A stretch of DNA of 64,000 nucleotides, from assembly GCF_003970915.1 (NCBI RefSeq), contig NZ_RXOF01000012.1, positions 1-64,000 on the forward strand. The letters run 5' to 3'. Position 1 is the first letter of the stretch. Every line of letters starts with the position of its first letter. The stretch comes from Hymenobacter gummosus. Its GTDB lineage: Bacteria; Bacteroidota; Bacteroidia; Cytophagales; Hymenobacteraceae. The position numbers and the translations under genes are program-made. Positions 41,597 to 54,553 of the stretch are shown here, in pieces. Below the pieces are notes generated by a model, which saw only the letters and a program-made list of their open reading frames with translations, searched no databases and was not told where the DNA came from.

Positions 41597-42287
41597 GCGC
41601 GTCGTCGTGGTGGATGACAAAGTCGATATCCTTGGTTTCCGGCTCGGGGGCCGAAGCTGCAAGGTCCGAATTTTTGCTTACATCCATCACTTCGTTGAGC
41701 TTGCGCGTGACGAGGGCAATCAGCACGCCCGATATCTGCCCGATAATCATCTTGCCAGCATCCGAAGCGGCAAACAGCTGCACGGCCTCCCACACCACGG
41801 AGCTGCGCGGCTCGGGCTCGGGAGCAGGGCGGCGGTCCGACTGGTAAGCCGGCGCCGGGGTAGGCGCGAGGCTGCGCGTCGGGGCCGGAGCGGCCTCAAA
41901 AGCCGGGAATGGGTCGGAATCGGCGGCGGTGGCGTGGTACACGGGCGGGGCCAGGTGGGCGCGCGGGTGCACGTCGGTGCGGCCCGAGCCGAACTCGTAG
42001 TCCTCGGAGTGGGCTACCAAGTGGGGCTTGCGGCGGCCTTTCTTGCCTTTCACCTTGCGGCGGGGCTGGTAGTCGTCCTCGTCATCTTCGTCGCCGCGGC
42101 CGAGCACCTTGCTCACCAGCCACACGCCGGCGAGCAGGCCGGCCCCGATGGCCACGTAGCGGCCGATGCGGGTGGTCTGGTCCTTGAGATGGTCCACGTC
42201 GCCCAGCAGGGCGCGTTCGTATTCGAGCTTCTGGCGCTCCAGAAACTCCCGTTCGTCGTCGAACAGCGGGTTGTGCAGTTCACTCAT
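41571..42287 (-). CDS. Hypothetical membrane-anchored protein with disordered middle
   Basis: 238 residues. A charged N-terminal helix (EREFLERQKLEYERALLGDVDHLKDQTTR) precedes one TM segment (YVAIGAGLLAGVWLVSKVLG), an acidic/basic stretch (RGDEDDEDDYQPRRKVKGKKGRRKP), a Pro/Ala-rich region and a final helix. It resembles no family I can name. It follows a phage-holin-family gene and overlaps the GGGP synthase gene. Confidence 0.6.
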   Translation of the reverse strand: MSELHNPLFDDEREFLERQKLEYERALLGDVDHLKDQTTRIGRYVAIGAGLLAGVWLVSKVLGRGDEDDEDDYQPRRKVKGKKGRRKPHLVAHSEDYEFGSGRTDVHPRAHLAPPVYHATAADSDPFPAFEAAPAPTRSLAPTPAPAYQSDRRPAPEPEPRSSVVWEAVQLFAASDAGKMIIGQISGVLIALVTRKLNEVMDVSKNSDLAASAPEPETKDIDFVIHHDDAHAPDAPVR

Positions 42288-42305
42288 AGCGCGGGTAGGT
42301 TGGGG

Positions 42306-42671
42306 CTATTGGCGCTTGTCCGATTTGTAAATCGTGTCGGTCAGGATTTTGTCGGCCAGGCCCTGATAGAGCTTCTTGCCGACGCCCACCACAAAGATGA
42401 TGAGCAGCAGCAAATAGAAGCCGGCCACGATGCCGAAGCCCCAGTAGGGGCTGTCGAGGGCCGCGTTCAGGGCCAGGCCGGCGAAGATGCTCAGGAAAAC
42501 CACAAACAACAGGCCCAGGATAGCCAGGGTGGCGCCCTGGGCCACGCCGACGAAGATGGTCTTGACTTTTTCCTGCACCTCCAGGCGCACCAGATCGATG
42601 CGCGTGTCGATGTAGCCCATCAGATTCTTCATCAACGAGTCGTTGCGGGGCGTTGGGTCCTCGGTAGCCAT
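42306..42671 (-). CDS. Phage holin family/DUF1469-like membrane protein
   Basis: 121 residues. An N-terminal amphipathic helix (NLMGYIDTRIDLVRLEVQEKV) and two long TM helices separated by a tight turn (GATLAILGLLFVVFLSIFAGLAL; WGFGIVAGFYLLLLIIFVVG), the pattern of the Actinobacterial holin-X/DUF1469 family. These are chromosomal envelope proteins, not phage lysis genes; no phage genes are nearby. First gene of a probable four-gene operon. Confidence 0.8.
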   Translation of the reverse strand: MATEDPTPRNDSLMKNLMGYIDTRIDLVRLEVQEKVKTIFVGVAQGATLAILGLLFVVFLSIFAGLALNAALDSPYWGFGIVAGFYLLLLIIFVVGVGKKLYQGLADKILTDTIYKSDKRQ

Positions 42672-42837
42672 GCAGCGGCGGGAAATAGAGTTTGGAAGAA
42701 GGAGAAAAGTCGGTGCGGCGGGCGGCCGGCCGAACCCCGTATGCGGTACACGTGTTCAGCAGGCCGAGGGTTTCTACGGAAAAGGGTGGACCGCGTCTGA
42801 ACTTCGCCGTACTTTTACCATCACCCCGTCTGCCAAC

Positions 42838-43992
42838 GTGAGTCAAACGCATTACCAGGTGCTGGGCGTCGCGCCCACGGCCCCGCTGGCCGACATCAAG
42901 CGCGCCTACAAGCAGCTGGCCCTGCGCTACCACCCCGACCGCAACAACGGCAGCCAGGTGCACGAAGACCAGTTCAAGGCCATTGCCACGGCCTACGCGG
43001 TGCTGGCCGACGCGGGCCGGCGCGCCCACTACGATTACCAGCTACAGCAGGCGCGGCTGCGGGCCGAGGAAGCCCGCCGGGCCCAGCAGTACCGCCCCCA
43101 GAACCAGCACGTGTACGGGGTGCCCATGCCGGCCGCCGAGCCCCTGCGCACCCGCCCGCCGGCTTCCTCGGCCGAGCGCCACTACGTGCGCCATGAGCGC
43201 AACGCGCGCTTCACCCGCCGCGACTGGCTGCTGGTCATCGGGCTGGTGCTGGGCCTGCTGCTGTTCGGGCTGGGCGTGAAGCTGCTCGTCGACCGCATGG
43301 CCGTGGCCGACAACTACCGCGACGGGCTGCGCGCCTACGGCCGGCGGGAGTGGAGCGCGGCGCACAGCTTCTTCAACGAGACGCTGGACCTGCGCCCGCG
43401 GCACCTGGGCGCGCTGCGGCGCCGGGGCGAAATTGAGCAGCTAATCAACCACAACTACGCCGCCGCGCAGCTCGACTACGCGGCGGCCCTGCGCGGCACC
43501 CGCGGCCGGGCGGCGCGGGCCCAGCTGCTGTACCGCATCGGGCAGTGCCAGGTGGGGCAGAAGCAGCACCGGGCCGCCCTGGACCACTTTTCGCGGGCGC
43601 TGACGCTGGATTCCACGCTGAGCAGCGCCTGGCTGGCCCGCGGCGAAGTGCGGCTGTTTGAGCAGCGCCTGTTTCTGCTGGCCGCCGCCGACCTGAGTAC
43701 CGGCCTGCGCCTGCGCGCCCAGACCCAGTCGCCCTCGGTAAAGTGGCTGACCTACCGCGGGCTGGCCTACTTCAAAGCCGGCGACTACCCGGCGGCCCTG
43801 GCCGATTACCAGCAGGTGCTGCTGCTACGGCCGCGCAGTGGGCAGGTGTACTTTCTGCTCGGGCGCGTGGCGCAGCAGCAGGGCCGCCGCGGCGAAGCCT
43901 GTGAGCTGTTTCGGCGCGGCGAATCCTTGGGCTACCTGCCGGCCGAGTACGCCCGCCGCCGCAGCTGCGGGGGGGAGGGGCGGCCGCGGTGA
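42838..43992 (+). CDS. DnaJ-domain membrane protein with TPR repeats
   Basis: 384 residues. A J domain (residues 3-65, HPD at 32-34 in LRYHPDRNNG) is followed by an Arg-rich linker, one TM helix (LLVIGLVLGLLLFGLGVKLL) and TPR repeats (GALRRRGEIEQ, LLYRIGQCQVGQKQHRAALDHFSRAL, LTYRGLAYFKAGDYPAALADY). It may recruit DnaK to membrane clients. Start is GTG 42838; no ATG fits. Confidence 0.85.
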   Translation: MSQTHYQVLGVAPTAPLADIKRAYKQLALRYHPDRNNGSQVHEDQFKAIATAYAVLADAGRRAHYDYQLQQARLRAEEARRAQQYRPQNQHVYGVPMPAAEPLRTRPPASSAERHYVRHERNARFTRRDWLLVIGLVLGLLLFGLGVKLLVDRMAVADNYRDGLRAYGRREWSAAHSFFNETLDLRPRHLGALRRRGEIEQLINHNYAAAQLDYAAALRGTRGRAARAQLLYRIGQCQVGQKQHRAALDHFSRALTLDSTLSSAWLARGEVRLFEQRLFLLAAADLSTGLRLRAQTQSPSVKWLTYRGLAYFKAGDYPAALADYQQVLLLRPRSGQVYFLLGRVAQQQGRRGEACELFRRGESLGYLPAEYARRRSCGGEGRPR

Positions 43993-44008
43993 CGGGCCGG
44001 CTCAGCCC

Positions 44009-44437
44009 TCAGGCGGCGCCGAACTCACGCCGGGCAAAGTCCTGGGCAAAGGCTTTCACTTGGTCGCGCACGGCCCGAAACTGCTGCAGAATCTCCGCCT
44101 CGCTGCCGGTGGCGCGGGCCGGGTCGGGGAAATTATGGTGCAGCTGCCGGGCCCGCGCCGGGAATACCGGGCACACCTCCCGGGCATGGTCGCAGACGGT
44201 AATGACGTAGTCGAACGGCAGGTGGGCGTACTCGTCGAGGTGGTTGCTGGTGTGCCGGCTGATGTCCACGCCGTCTTCGCGCATCACCTGCACGGCCCGC
44301 GGGTTCAGGCCGTGGGTTTCGACGCCGGCGCTGTACACCGTGGCGCGGGAGCCGAGCAACTGGTGCAGGTAGCCGTGCAGCAGCTGGCTGCGGCAGGAGT
44401 TGCCGGTGCAGAGCACCAGGACGTTGGGCTTGCTCAT
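44009..44437 (-). CDS. arsC: Arsenate reductase, thioredoxin-coupled
   Basis: 142 residues; reduces arsenate to arsenite. The low-molecular-weight phosphatase fold is shown by VLCTGNSCRSQ (Cys10-x5-Arg16), and VITVCDHAREVCPVFP places Cys82 and Cys89 as in the S. aureus enzyme, which shuttles a disulfide to thioredoxin. It is the last gene of arsR-arsI-arsC. No ArsB or Acr3 efflux pump is in the operon. Confidence 0.95.
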   Translation of the reverse strand: MSKPNVLVLCTGNSCRSQLLHGYLHQLLGSRATVYSAGVETHGLNPRAVQVMREDGVDISRHTSNHLDEYAHLPFDYVITVCDHAREVCPVFPARARQLHHNFPDPARATGSEAEILQQFRAVRDQVKAFAQDFARREFGAA

Positions 44438-44451
44438 CGGGCCGAACGCGC

Positions 44452-45000
44452 TTAGCAGCAGCCCCCGCCGGGGGCGCAGGTGGCAGCCGGCGCGGCGGCC
44501 ATCAGGGGGAAGGCCATGGGCGCGGTGGTCAGCACTTCGGGAGCCGCGGCGGCCGGGGCAATGCAGCACTGGGCGCTGGCCTGGTCGTACTCCTGCTGGT
44601 AGCGCGGGTCGTTGAACTCGGCGTCCTCGTGGAAGTAGTACACCTCCCACTCCACGCCGTCCGGGTCGTTCACCCAAAACTTGTCTTGCTTGGCGTAGCA
44701 GCAGCTGGTGCCCATTTCTTCGCGGGCCACCAGCCCAGCCGTGCGCGCTACTTCCAGGCGCTGCTCCATTTCTTCGACCGTCTCGACCTGAAAGCCCAGG
44801 TGGCCGAAGTTGCTGGCTACCCGCGCCGGGTTCTGCACGAAGGAAATGATGAGAGCGGGCGAATCCAGCACGTACTTGGCGTAGCCCGGCTTGATCTTGC
44901 TGGCCGGCTGGCCGAAAAAGGCCGTGTAGAAGTTGACGGTGGCCGTCAAATCCGCCACGTACAGGGAAACGTGCATGCGGGGGAAAGTGGGCGTTTTCAT
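44452..45000 (-). CDS. arsI: ArsI/CadI family metalloenzyme (C-As lyase-like)
   Basis: 182 residues of the vicinal-oxygen-chelate superfamily. His10, His67 and Glu119 correspond to the Fe(II) ligands of ArsI, and GTSCCYAKQDKFWV gives the paired cysteines (100-101) that bind trivalent organoarsenicals. This enzyme class cleaves the C-As bond of methylarsenite; CadI members are only known to be metal-induced. The C-terminal CAPGGGCC matches the tail of ArsR encoded next door. Confidence 0.88.
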   Translation of the reverse strand: MKTPTFPRMHVSLYVADLTATVNFYTAFFGQPASKIKPGYAKYVLDSPALIISFVQNPARVASNFGHLGFQVETVEEMEQRLEVARTAGLVAREEMGTSCCYAKQDKFWVNDPDGVEWEVYYFHEDAEFNDPRYQQEYDQASAQCCIAPAAAAPEVLTTAPMAFPLMAAAPAATCAPGGGCC

Positions 45001-45032
45001 AGGGCAGAAAGGAGGATGGAAACCAAAAAGCC

Positions 45033-45380
45033 CTAGCAGCAGGCGCTGCCGGGCGTGCAAACGGGGTTGGCGGTGGAAGCGGTGAAGAAGGCGGCAAACT
45101 GCTGCTGCACCTGGCGCAGCAGCTCCACGTTCAGGCAGTAGCACACCGTCAGCCCGTCGATTTCGCCGCGGATAAGGTCCAGGGCCTTCAGCTCCTGCAG
45201 GTGCTGCGACACGGTGGTGCGCGACAGGGGCAGCTCGGCGGCAATGTCGCCCGAAATGCAGGTCTGCTTGGTGGCCAGCAGCTGGATGATGGCCACCCGC
45301 GCCGGGTGGGCCAGGGCTTTGGCCACCCGGGCCAGCTGCTGCTGCTCCTCGGTGAAAGCGGTGGTCTTGGCGTAGGTCAT
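45033..45380 (-). CDS. arsR: ArsR family metalloregulator
   Basis: 115 residues; winged-helix repressor that leaves its operator when arsenite binds. [26 protein letters not shown] is the recognition helix-turn-helix. Metal-binding candidates are Cys80 and Cys82 in TVCYCLN and the tail CTPGSACC (Cys108, 114, 115). Three cysteines near the C-terminus recall the As(III) site of Acidithiobacillus ArsR. ATG 45380 excludes an N-terminal stretch that overlaps the operator. Confidence 0.92.
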   Translation of the reverse strand: MTYAKTTAFTEEQQQLARVAKALAHPARVAIIQLLATKQTCISGDIAAELPLSRTTVSQHLQELKALDLIRGEIDGLTVCYCLNVELLRQVQQQFAAFFTASTANPVCTPGSACC

Positions 45381-45402
45381 AAGCGGGCTGTGAAGTATGT
45401 CG

Positions 45403-45439
45403 CAAATATACGTCATTGTATGGCGTAAGTATACGTCAT
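45403..45439 (-). promoter_or_regulatory. ars operon promoter and ArsR operator
   Basis: CAAATATA at 45403-45410 is a TATATTTG -7 box on the minus strand. An imperfect palindrome (TACGTCAT, 3 bases, ATGGCGTA; 45409-45427) overlaps it. TATACGTCAT recurs at 45407-45416 and 45430-45439. Repressor binding here would block the promoter. The assignment to ArsR is by position. Confidence 0.7.
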
Positions 45440-45448
45440 AGGAGAAAA

Positions 45449-46234
45449 TTATTGCTCGTTGAGCTGCCAGTTGTAGTCGAGGTAGCTGATGCGGGCGTCG
45501 GGGCTCATGGGGGTAGCGGCGTAGCGGTTCACCCAGCTAGCCACCGACTGCCCGTTCTGGCTCCAGTCGGCCTTGTACCAGTCGAAGTACCTGGAAAGCT
45601 GCGCGCTGGTCTTGCCGACCTTGTTTTTAGCCGGGTCGCGCAGAAAGTCGCGGCCCTGCGCGTCGAGCTGCGGGCTGAGCCGGGCGGCGGTGTAAGCCTC
45701 GGGGCGCAGGCGCGGGCAGGACAGGGAGGCGCACACCAGCGCGAAGTGGATGCGCGGGTCGTCGAACTGCTTGCGCAGGACGGTGTGCTCGATGTAATCG
45801 AGGCTCATCTTGCGGCCGCCAATGCTGAAAAACTCGGCCGCCCAGGGCGTGTTCACCAGCGGAATCTGGATTTTGGAGCCGATGTCCTTGATGCTCCTGA
45901 GCGGGTAGTGGTCCAGAATCAGCCGGATGGTGTAGGCGTTGTAGGCATTGATCCAGTAGGCTATCTGCTCGGCCTGGGGCCAGGTGGCCGCGGGCGGGTT
46001 CTGGCTGAGCCGCGCCAGGTACTGGTTGAGGCCCTGCTGGTCGGCTTTCCATGCCTTGTAGTTCACCAGCCCTTTCGCGTCGACGTACTTTTTCAGCAGC
46101 CGGTCGTAGGCGCTGTGGTCGAAGGCCGGCGCCGCGGCGCGGCGGGGGGCAGTAGGGGCCGTGGGGGCCGGGGCGGGGCGGCCAGCGGCGCCCAGGGCGC
46201 CGGTCAGCACGACGGTCAACAGAAGCTTGAGCAT
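45449..46234 (-). CDS. DUF547 domain protein
   Basis: 261 residues, exported ([18 protein letters not shown]). The DUF547 core is recognisable: [71 protein letters not shown]. The conserved Cys pair in CASLSCP is characteristic. Function is unknown; in some Bacteroidetes and plants such proteins are linked to envelope or glutaredoxin domains. It is separated from the ars operon by its operator region. Confidence 0.88.
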   Translation of the reverse strand: MLKLLLTVVLTGALGAAGRPAPAPTAPTAPRRAAAPAFDHSAYDRLLKKYVDAKGLVNYKAWKADQQGLNQYLARLSQNPPAATWPQAEQIAYWINAYNAYTIRLILDHYPLRSIKDIGSKIQIPLVNTPWAAEFFSIGGRKMSLDYIEHTVLRKQFDDPRIHFALVCASLSCPRLRPEAYTAARLSPQLDAQGRDFLRDPAKNKVGKTSAQLSRYFDWYKADWSQNGQSVASWVNRYAATPMSPDARISYLDYNWQLNEQ

Positions 46235-46400
46235 GGCAAGGAGGCTGAGCCGGCATATACGACGCGCGGCCGGCGCCGGGATTGGGCGGGCGGAGCGGGG
46301 CCGGCCCCCACGGCAGGTGGCGGCTGACCGGCTGCAAGTTAGCGCCGCCGCCTGGAGCTTATCGGGCCCGGCCGGCGCTGGGCTTCCCCGGCGCGCTGCC

Positions 46401-46408
46401 TATCTTTG
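46401..46408 (+). promoter_or_regulatory. -7 box of the metal efflux genes, leaderless geometry
   Basis: TATCTTTG ends 6 bases before ATG 46415. It could drive the His-rich protein and the efflux genes downstream, which are on the same strand with small gaps. Confidence 0.5.
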
Positions 46409-46414
46409 CTCCCG

Positions 46415-46813
46415 ATGACCCGCCTGCTGCTTTTGTTGCTCAGCTTCCATCTGTTTGCCGTCAGCCTGCTGCCGGGAGCCGATGCGCACGAGCTGGCGGA
46501 AGTAAAGCAGGCCTGGCAGCACCGCGCCGCCCACCACGCCGACAGCAGCCTCTGGGGCTTCGTCTACGCCCATTTCGTGGTGATAGGGGAGCATGAGCAC
46601 CCGGGCGAGCATGCCGCCGACCACCAGGGCCTGCCCCTGCACCACCACTGCCACGACGTGAGCTGCGGCCCGATGTACCCGCTGCCGGCCCCGCTGCACC
46701 TGCATCCGCAGCCGCTGGTGGCCTACGCCGAAGCCGGAAAATTGCCGCCTCACGCCGTGCCCGCCGCCCGGGCGGGCATCTCGCGCCCCTGCTGGCAGCC
46801 GCCCCGGGCCTGA
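46415..46813 (+). CDS. His-rich secreted protein upstream of metal efflux genes
   Basis: 132 residues with a signal peptide (MTRLLLLLLSFHLFAVSLLPGADA) and a His-rich body (HRAAHHAD, GEHEHPGEHAADHQG, LHHHCHD, LHLHPQP). It probably binds a transition metal in the periplasm. A TATCTTTG box ends 6 bases before the ATG. Position before czcA suggests a metal carrier or buffer for the pump. Not a named family. Confidence 0.65.
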   Translation: MTRLLLLLLSFHLFAVSLLPGADAHELAEVKQAWQHRAAHHADSSLWGFVYAHFVVIGEHEHPGEHAADHQGLPLHHHCHDVSCGPMYPLPAPLHLHPQPLVAYAEAGKLPPHAVPAARAGISRPCWQPPRA

Positions 46814-46919
46814 ACCGCCCCCGCTTTCCTCATGGTAACGCCCGCCGCGGCGGCCGGGGCTGCGTAGGTAGTCCGGCCCCACCGGCGTGCAGGCGCGTGG
46901 TTGTTTCCGCCTTTTCTTC

Positions 46920-51317
<4,398 letters not shown>

Positions 51318-51344
51318 ATTCTTCTCCCTTCGACTTTCCTGTCA

Positions 51345-52499
51345 ATGCCTAAGTTTTTGATTCTGATAACGGTGCTGCTGCTGGGCAGTGCCTGCGGCCG
51401 CGAAACCCCCGCCGCCGAAGAAACCACCCCGCCCGCCGCCACCGAAGAAGCCGCGCCCGACCAGCTCACTCTCTCGCCCGACGAGCTGCAGCTGGCCGGC
51501 GTGCGGGTGGGGCCGCTGGAGCAGCGCGTGATGAGCGGGGGCATCAAGGTCAACGGGGTGCTCGACGTGCCGCCCGACCAGCTGCTGGCCGTCAGCGCCC
51601 CGCTGGGCGGGTTTGTGGAGCGCACCTCGCTGCTGCAGGGCACGCAGGTGCGCAAGGGACAGGAGCTGGCTGTCATCCGCAACCCCGAGTTTGTGCAGCT
51701 GCAGCAGCGCTTCCTGGAGGTGCAGAGCCGCCTGCGCTACGCCCGCGCCGAGCTGGCCCGGCAGCGCGAGCTGGTGCAGCAGGAAGTGGCTCCCCTGAAG
51801 CGCCAGCAGAGCGCCCAGGCCGACGTGGACGTGCTGGAAGCGGAGGCGGCCGGGCTGCGGGCCCAGTTGCGGCTGGCCGGCCTGCCGGTGGGTGCCAAGA
51901 CGCTGGCTACCACGGCCGTGCTGCGCGCCCCCATCGACGCCTTTGTGAAAACGGTGAACGTGAGCGTGGGCCAGGCCGTGACGCCCACCGACGCGCTGTT
52001 CGAGCTGGTCGACCCGCGCCACCTGCACGTGGAGCTGACCGTGTTCGAGCAGGACGTGCCCCGGCTCAAGCACGGGCAGCGCATTCACTTCACCGTCGCC
52101 AGCGACAGTGCCGGGCCCCAGCGCACGGCCGAAGTCTACCTCATCGGCCGGGCCGTGGACGCGCAGCAGCGCACCGTGCGCGTCCACGGCCACCTCGACA
52201 AGGAAAACGACCCGCAGCTGCTGCCGGGCATGTTTGTGCGGGCCGTGGTGGAAACCAGCGCCGAGCGGGTGCCCGCCCTGCCCGCCGCCGCCGTGGTCGA
52301 CTACGAGGGCCGGCAGTACGTGTTCGTGGCCAAGACGCCCGCCTCCTTCCGCCTGGTGGAGGTGCGCCGCGGCACCGTGGCCGAGGGCTACGCCCAGGTG
52401 CAGCTGCCCCCCAGCCTCGATGCGGCCCGGACCAGCTTTGTCACCGAGGGCGCCTACGCGCTGCTGGGCAAGCTCAAAAACGCCGCCGAGGAGGAATAG
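51345..52499 (+). CDS. Heavy-metal efflux adaptor protein (CzcB-like)
   Basis: 384 residues; periplasmic membrane-fusion adaptor that links the RND pump to the outer-membrane channel. The lipoprotein signal ILITVLLLGSAC has a Cys, and the barrel-sandwich hybrid is split by a coiled coil (LLQGTQVRKGQELAVIRNPEFVQLQQRFLEVQSRL...). The C-terminal domain ends AAVVDYEGRQYVFVAKT. It is on the same strand and close to the pump gene, so they form an operon. Confidence 0.92.
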   Translation: MPKFLILITVLLLGSACGRETPAAEETTPPAATEEAAPDQLTLSPDELQLAGVRVGPLEQRVMSGGIKVNGVLDVPPDQLLAVSAPLGGFVERTSLLQGTQVRKGQELAVIRNPEFVQLQQRFLEVQSRLRYARAELARQRELVQQEVAPLKRQQSAQADVDVLEAEAAGLRAQLRLAGLPVGAKTLATTAVLRAPIDAFVKTVNVSVGQAVTPTDALFELVDPRHLHVELTVFEQDVPRLKHGQRIHFTVASDSAGPQRTAEVYLIGRAVDAQQRTVRVHGHLDKENDPQLLPGMFVRAVVETSAERVPALPAAAVVDYEGRQYVFVAKTPASFRLVEVRRGTVAEGYAQVQLPPSLDAARTSFVTEGAYALLGKLKNAAEEE

Positions 52500-52504
52500 C
52501 CGCG

Positions 52505-52924
52505 CTACGGCCCGACGGTAGCCGCCGAGTCCAGCGCCCGGCCCATCTGCCGGGCCAGGGCGCGCAGCTCCGCTTCCTCGGTGGTCCAGAAATCCACGTA
52601 CTGATGGGGGCTGAGCAGGGCCGTGTCGGGCTCCTGGTAGGTGCGCATCCAGTGCGTCATGGTGGTATCGGCGGCTACCAGGGCGCCGTGCAGCCGCCGC
52701 AGCCGGGCGCGGTGGCGGGCGTCGGTGGTGTCCAGCTGAGTCAGGAGCTTTTCCAGGCGCTGCCGCTCCCTGGTCAGGGCGTCCATGTGCAGCATGGTGG
52801 AGTCGTGCAGGGCCAATACGCGGCGGCGCATTTGGGCGGCGCGCTGGGCTTCCGTCGGCTCGGCCGGGCCCGGGTGGCAGCCGGCCACGGCCAGCAGCAG
52901 GCCGATGAATAGTCCTTTCGTCAT
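52505..52924 (-). CDS. Hypothetical lipoprotein with long helical body
   Basis: 139 residues with MTKGLFIGLLLAVAGC (Cys16 lipobox; ATG 52924) and a mainly helical, His/Met-containing body (LHDSTMLHMDALTRERQRLEKLLTQLDTTD). It resembles the small lipoproteins labelled viral A-type inclusion proteins in Bacteroidetes. It follows the PepSY gene by 14 bases and is convergent with the efflux operon, 5 bases from its end. Function unknown. Confidence 0.6.
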   Translation of the reverse strand: MTKGLFIGLLLAVAGCHPGPAEPTEAQRAAQMRRRVLALHDSTMLHMDALTRERQRLEKLLTQLDTTDARHRARLRRLHGALVAADTTMTHWMRTYQEPDTALLSPHQYVDFWTTEEAELRALARQMGRALDSAATVGP

Positions 52925-52938
52925 CACAACGGGCTGAT

Positions 52939-54498
52939 TCAACGGACTTTCACGAACAGCCACAGCCCCAGCAACGACACGGCCAGCACCCCCGCGGCCG
53001 AAAGCATGGTCACGGCGTCGCGCAGGTTTTTGCCCAGGCCGCCTACGCCGTGGTACTTGTGCAGAAAGGCGAAGCTCAGCCCCTCGTAGCGGTCCGCATT
53101 GTCGACGCGGGCGGCCAGGCGGCCGGTAGCCGGCTCCACGTACAGCGTGGTCCTGGTTGGCGTGGCGTAGGCCACCTTCACCACCGGCAGGCGCTTGTTG
53201 ATGAAGCCGTACTCGCCCTCGAAGTGGTCAATCAGCGCGGTCTGCGCAATGGCCGGGGCTGGCGTCGCGGCGTCGGTGATGAAGCGGTTGGCCAGAAACT
53301 GCGCGTAGCGGGTGCTGCCCTCGGCCAGCGGCTGGCCCGTAGCGGCGCTGTAGTAGCTAACCGTCGGCGGCTGCACGGCTTCTATTGGCTGCCCGGTGCT
53401 GGCGCCGGTTTGCGGGCCGCTTGGGGCTCCGGCCGGCAGCTCGGTAATCTGGTAGTAAACCTGCCCGTCGAACTCGGCCAGGGCCAGGTTCTGCACCCGC
53501 TCCCAGGCCAGCGGCAGCTGCGTGGGGTCGAGGGCCAGGCGGGCGGCGGCCACGGCGGGGGCGTGCTGGTAGCGCAGCCGCTCGTCGGGGCGCAGCTTGC
53601 GCAGGGCGTGCCAGGCCCCGCTGAAGGCGAAGGTCAGCGTCACCGCCGACACGGCCAGGCCCACCAGCCGGTGGTTTTTGCGCAGCCAGCCCACCTGGTC
53701 ACCGGCCTTGCGCGGCTGGCGGAAACGGCCCCACAGCACGCCGTACACCAGCAGCCCGCTGAGCGTGGAAGCCATGATGATGCCCAGCAGCGTCACCATC
53801 ACCAGCACGCGCAGGGTGTTGGAGCCAATCAGCTCCAGCCACGACCAGGTGTGCATGAGGCTGAACGCGCGCAGAAAAGCTGCCCGCGTAGGGTTGTTGA
53901 ACGTCGCCAGCCGGGCCGGCATCGTCTCCACGTACACCGTCAGGCCGTTGGGCGCGGCGAAGCGGACTTGCCACACCGGCAGCAGGCGGTTGACGAAGGG
54001 GTAATCCTGGCCGAACCCGGTGAGCCGCTCGGCGCTGAGCACCTGGCTGGTGGAGTCCTGGGTGAAGTAGCGGGCCAGCTGCTCGGCATAGTGGCGGTCG
54101 GCTTCAGGCCCCAGCTCGGCGCCGGTACTGGCGTTGAAGTAGCGCGGCGCGGCCGTGGGCGCATCGAGCTGCAGCTGGTAGGCCGGCTGCCCCTGCCAGC
54201 GCACCAGGCGCAGGTTGCGCAGGGTGCCGAGCTGGTGACGCTGGAGCACCTGCTGCAGCGGCACGGCGGGCCGGAAGGCCGGCGTGGGCGGCAGCGTTTC
54301 CCGGGCAATTTTGGGCCGCAGCCAGTTGCTCATCAGCGGGTGAGCCAGCCCGCTCAGCGTCCAGATGATGACGGGCACGACGGTAATAAGGCCCAGCAGG
54401 CGGTGCCAGCGAAACATGTGGCGCTGCATGAAGCGCCGCGCCGGACCCGCCGGGCGCGCGGAAGTAGGAGGCACCGCAGGGTGCTTGAGAGTTTCCAT
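52939..54498 (-). CDS. PepSY-associated TM protein
   Basis: 519 residues with four main TM helices and large periplasmic PepSY-like domains. FMQRHMFRWHRLLGLITVVPVIIWTLSGLAHPLM is the N-terminal helix with conserved His; VGWLRKNHRLVGLAVSAVTLTFAFSGAWHALRK is a second such motif. This family accompanies siderophore or metal uptake receptors and may reduce or handle ferric iron. It lies between the TonB receptor and a lipoprotein gene. Confidence 0.87.
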   Translation of the reverse strand: METLKHPAVPPTSARPAGPARRFMQRHMFRWHRLLGLITVVPVIIWTLSGLAHPLMSNWLRPKIARETLPPTPAFRPAVPLQQVLQRHQLGTLRNLRLVRWQGQPAYQLQLDAPTAAPRYFNASTGAELGPEADRHYAEQLARYFTQDSTSQVLSAERLTGFGQDYPFVNRLLPVWQVRFAAPNGLTVYVETMPARLATFNNPTRAAFLRAFSLMHTWSWLELIGSNTLRVLVMVTLLGIIMASTLSGLLVYGVLWGRFRQPRKAGDQVGWLRKNHRLVGLAVSAVTLTFAFSGAWHALRKLRPDERLRYQHAPAVAAARLALDPTQLPLAWERVQNLALAEFDGQVYYQITELPAGAPSGPQTGASTGQPIEAVQPPTVSYYSAATGQPLAEGSTRYAQFLANRFITDAATPAPAIAQTALIDHFEGEYGFINKRLPVVKVAYATPTRTTLYVEPATGRLAARVDNADRYEGLSFAFLHKYHGVGGLGKNLRDAVTMLSAAGVLAVSLLGLWLFVKVR

Positions 54499-54553
54499 GG
54501 ATACAGAGCTTGGTCCGGCCCGCGGCGCGGCGGCCAGCGGGCCGGACGAATCC

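Noticed and set aside
42306-42671. Holin gene as evidence of a prophage
   Set aside because: The family is largely chromosomal envelope proteins and no other phage gene, integrase or att-like repeat is near.
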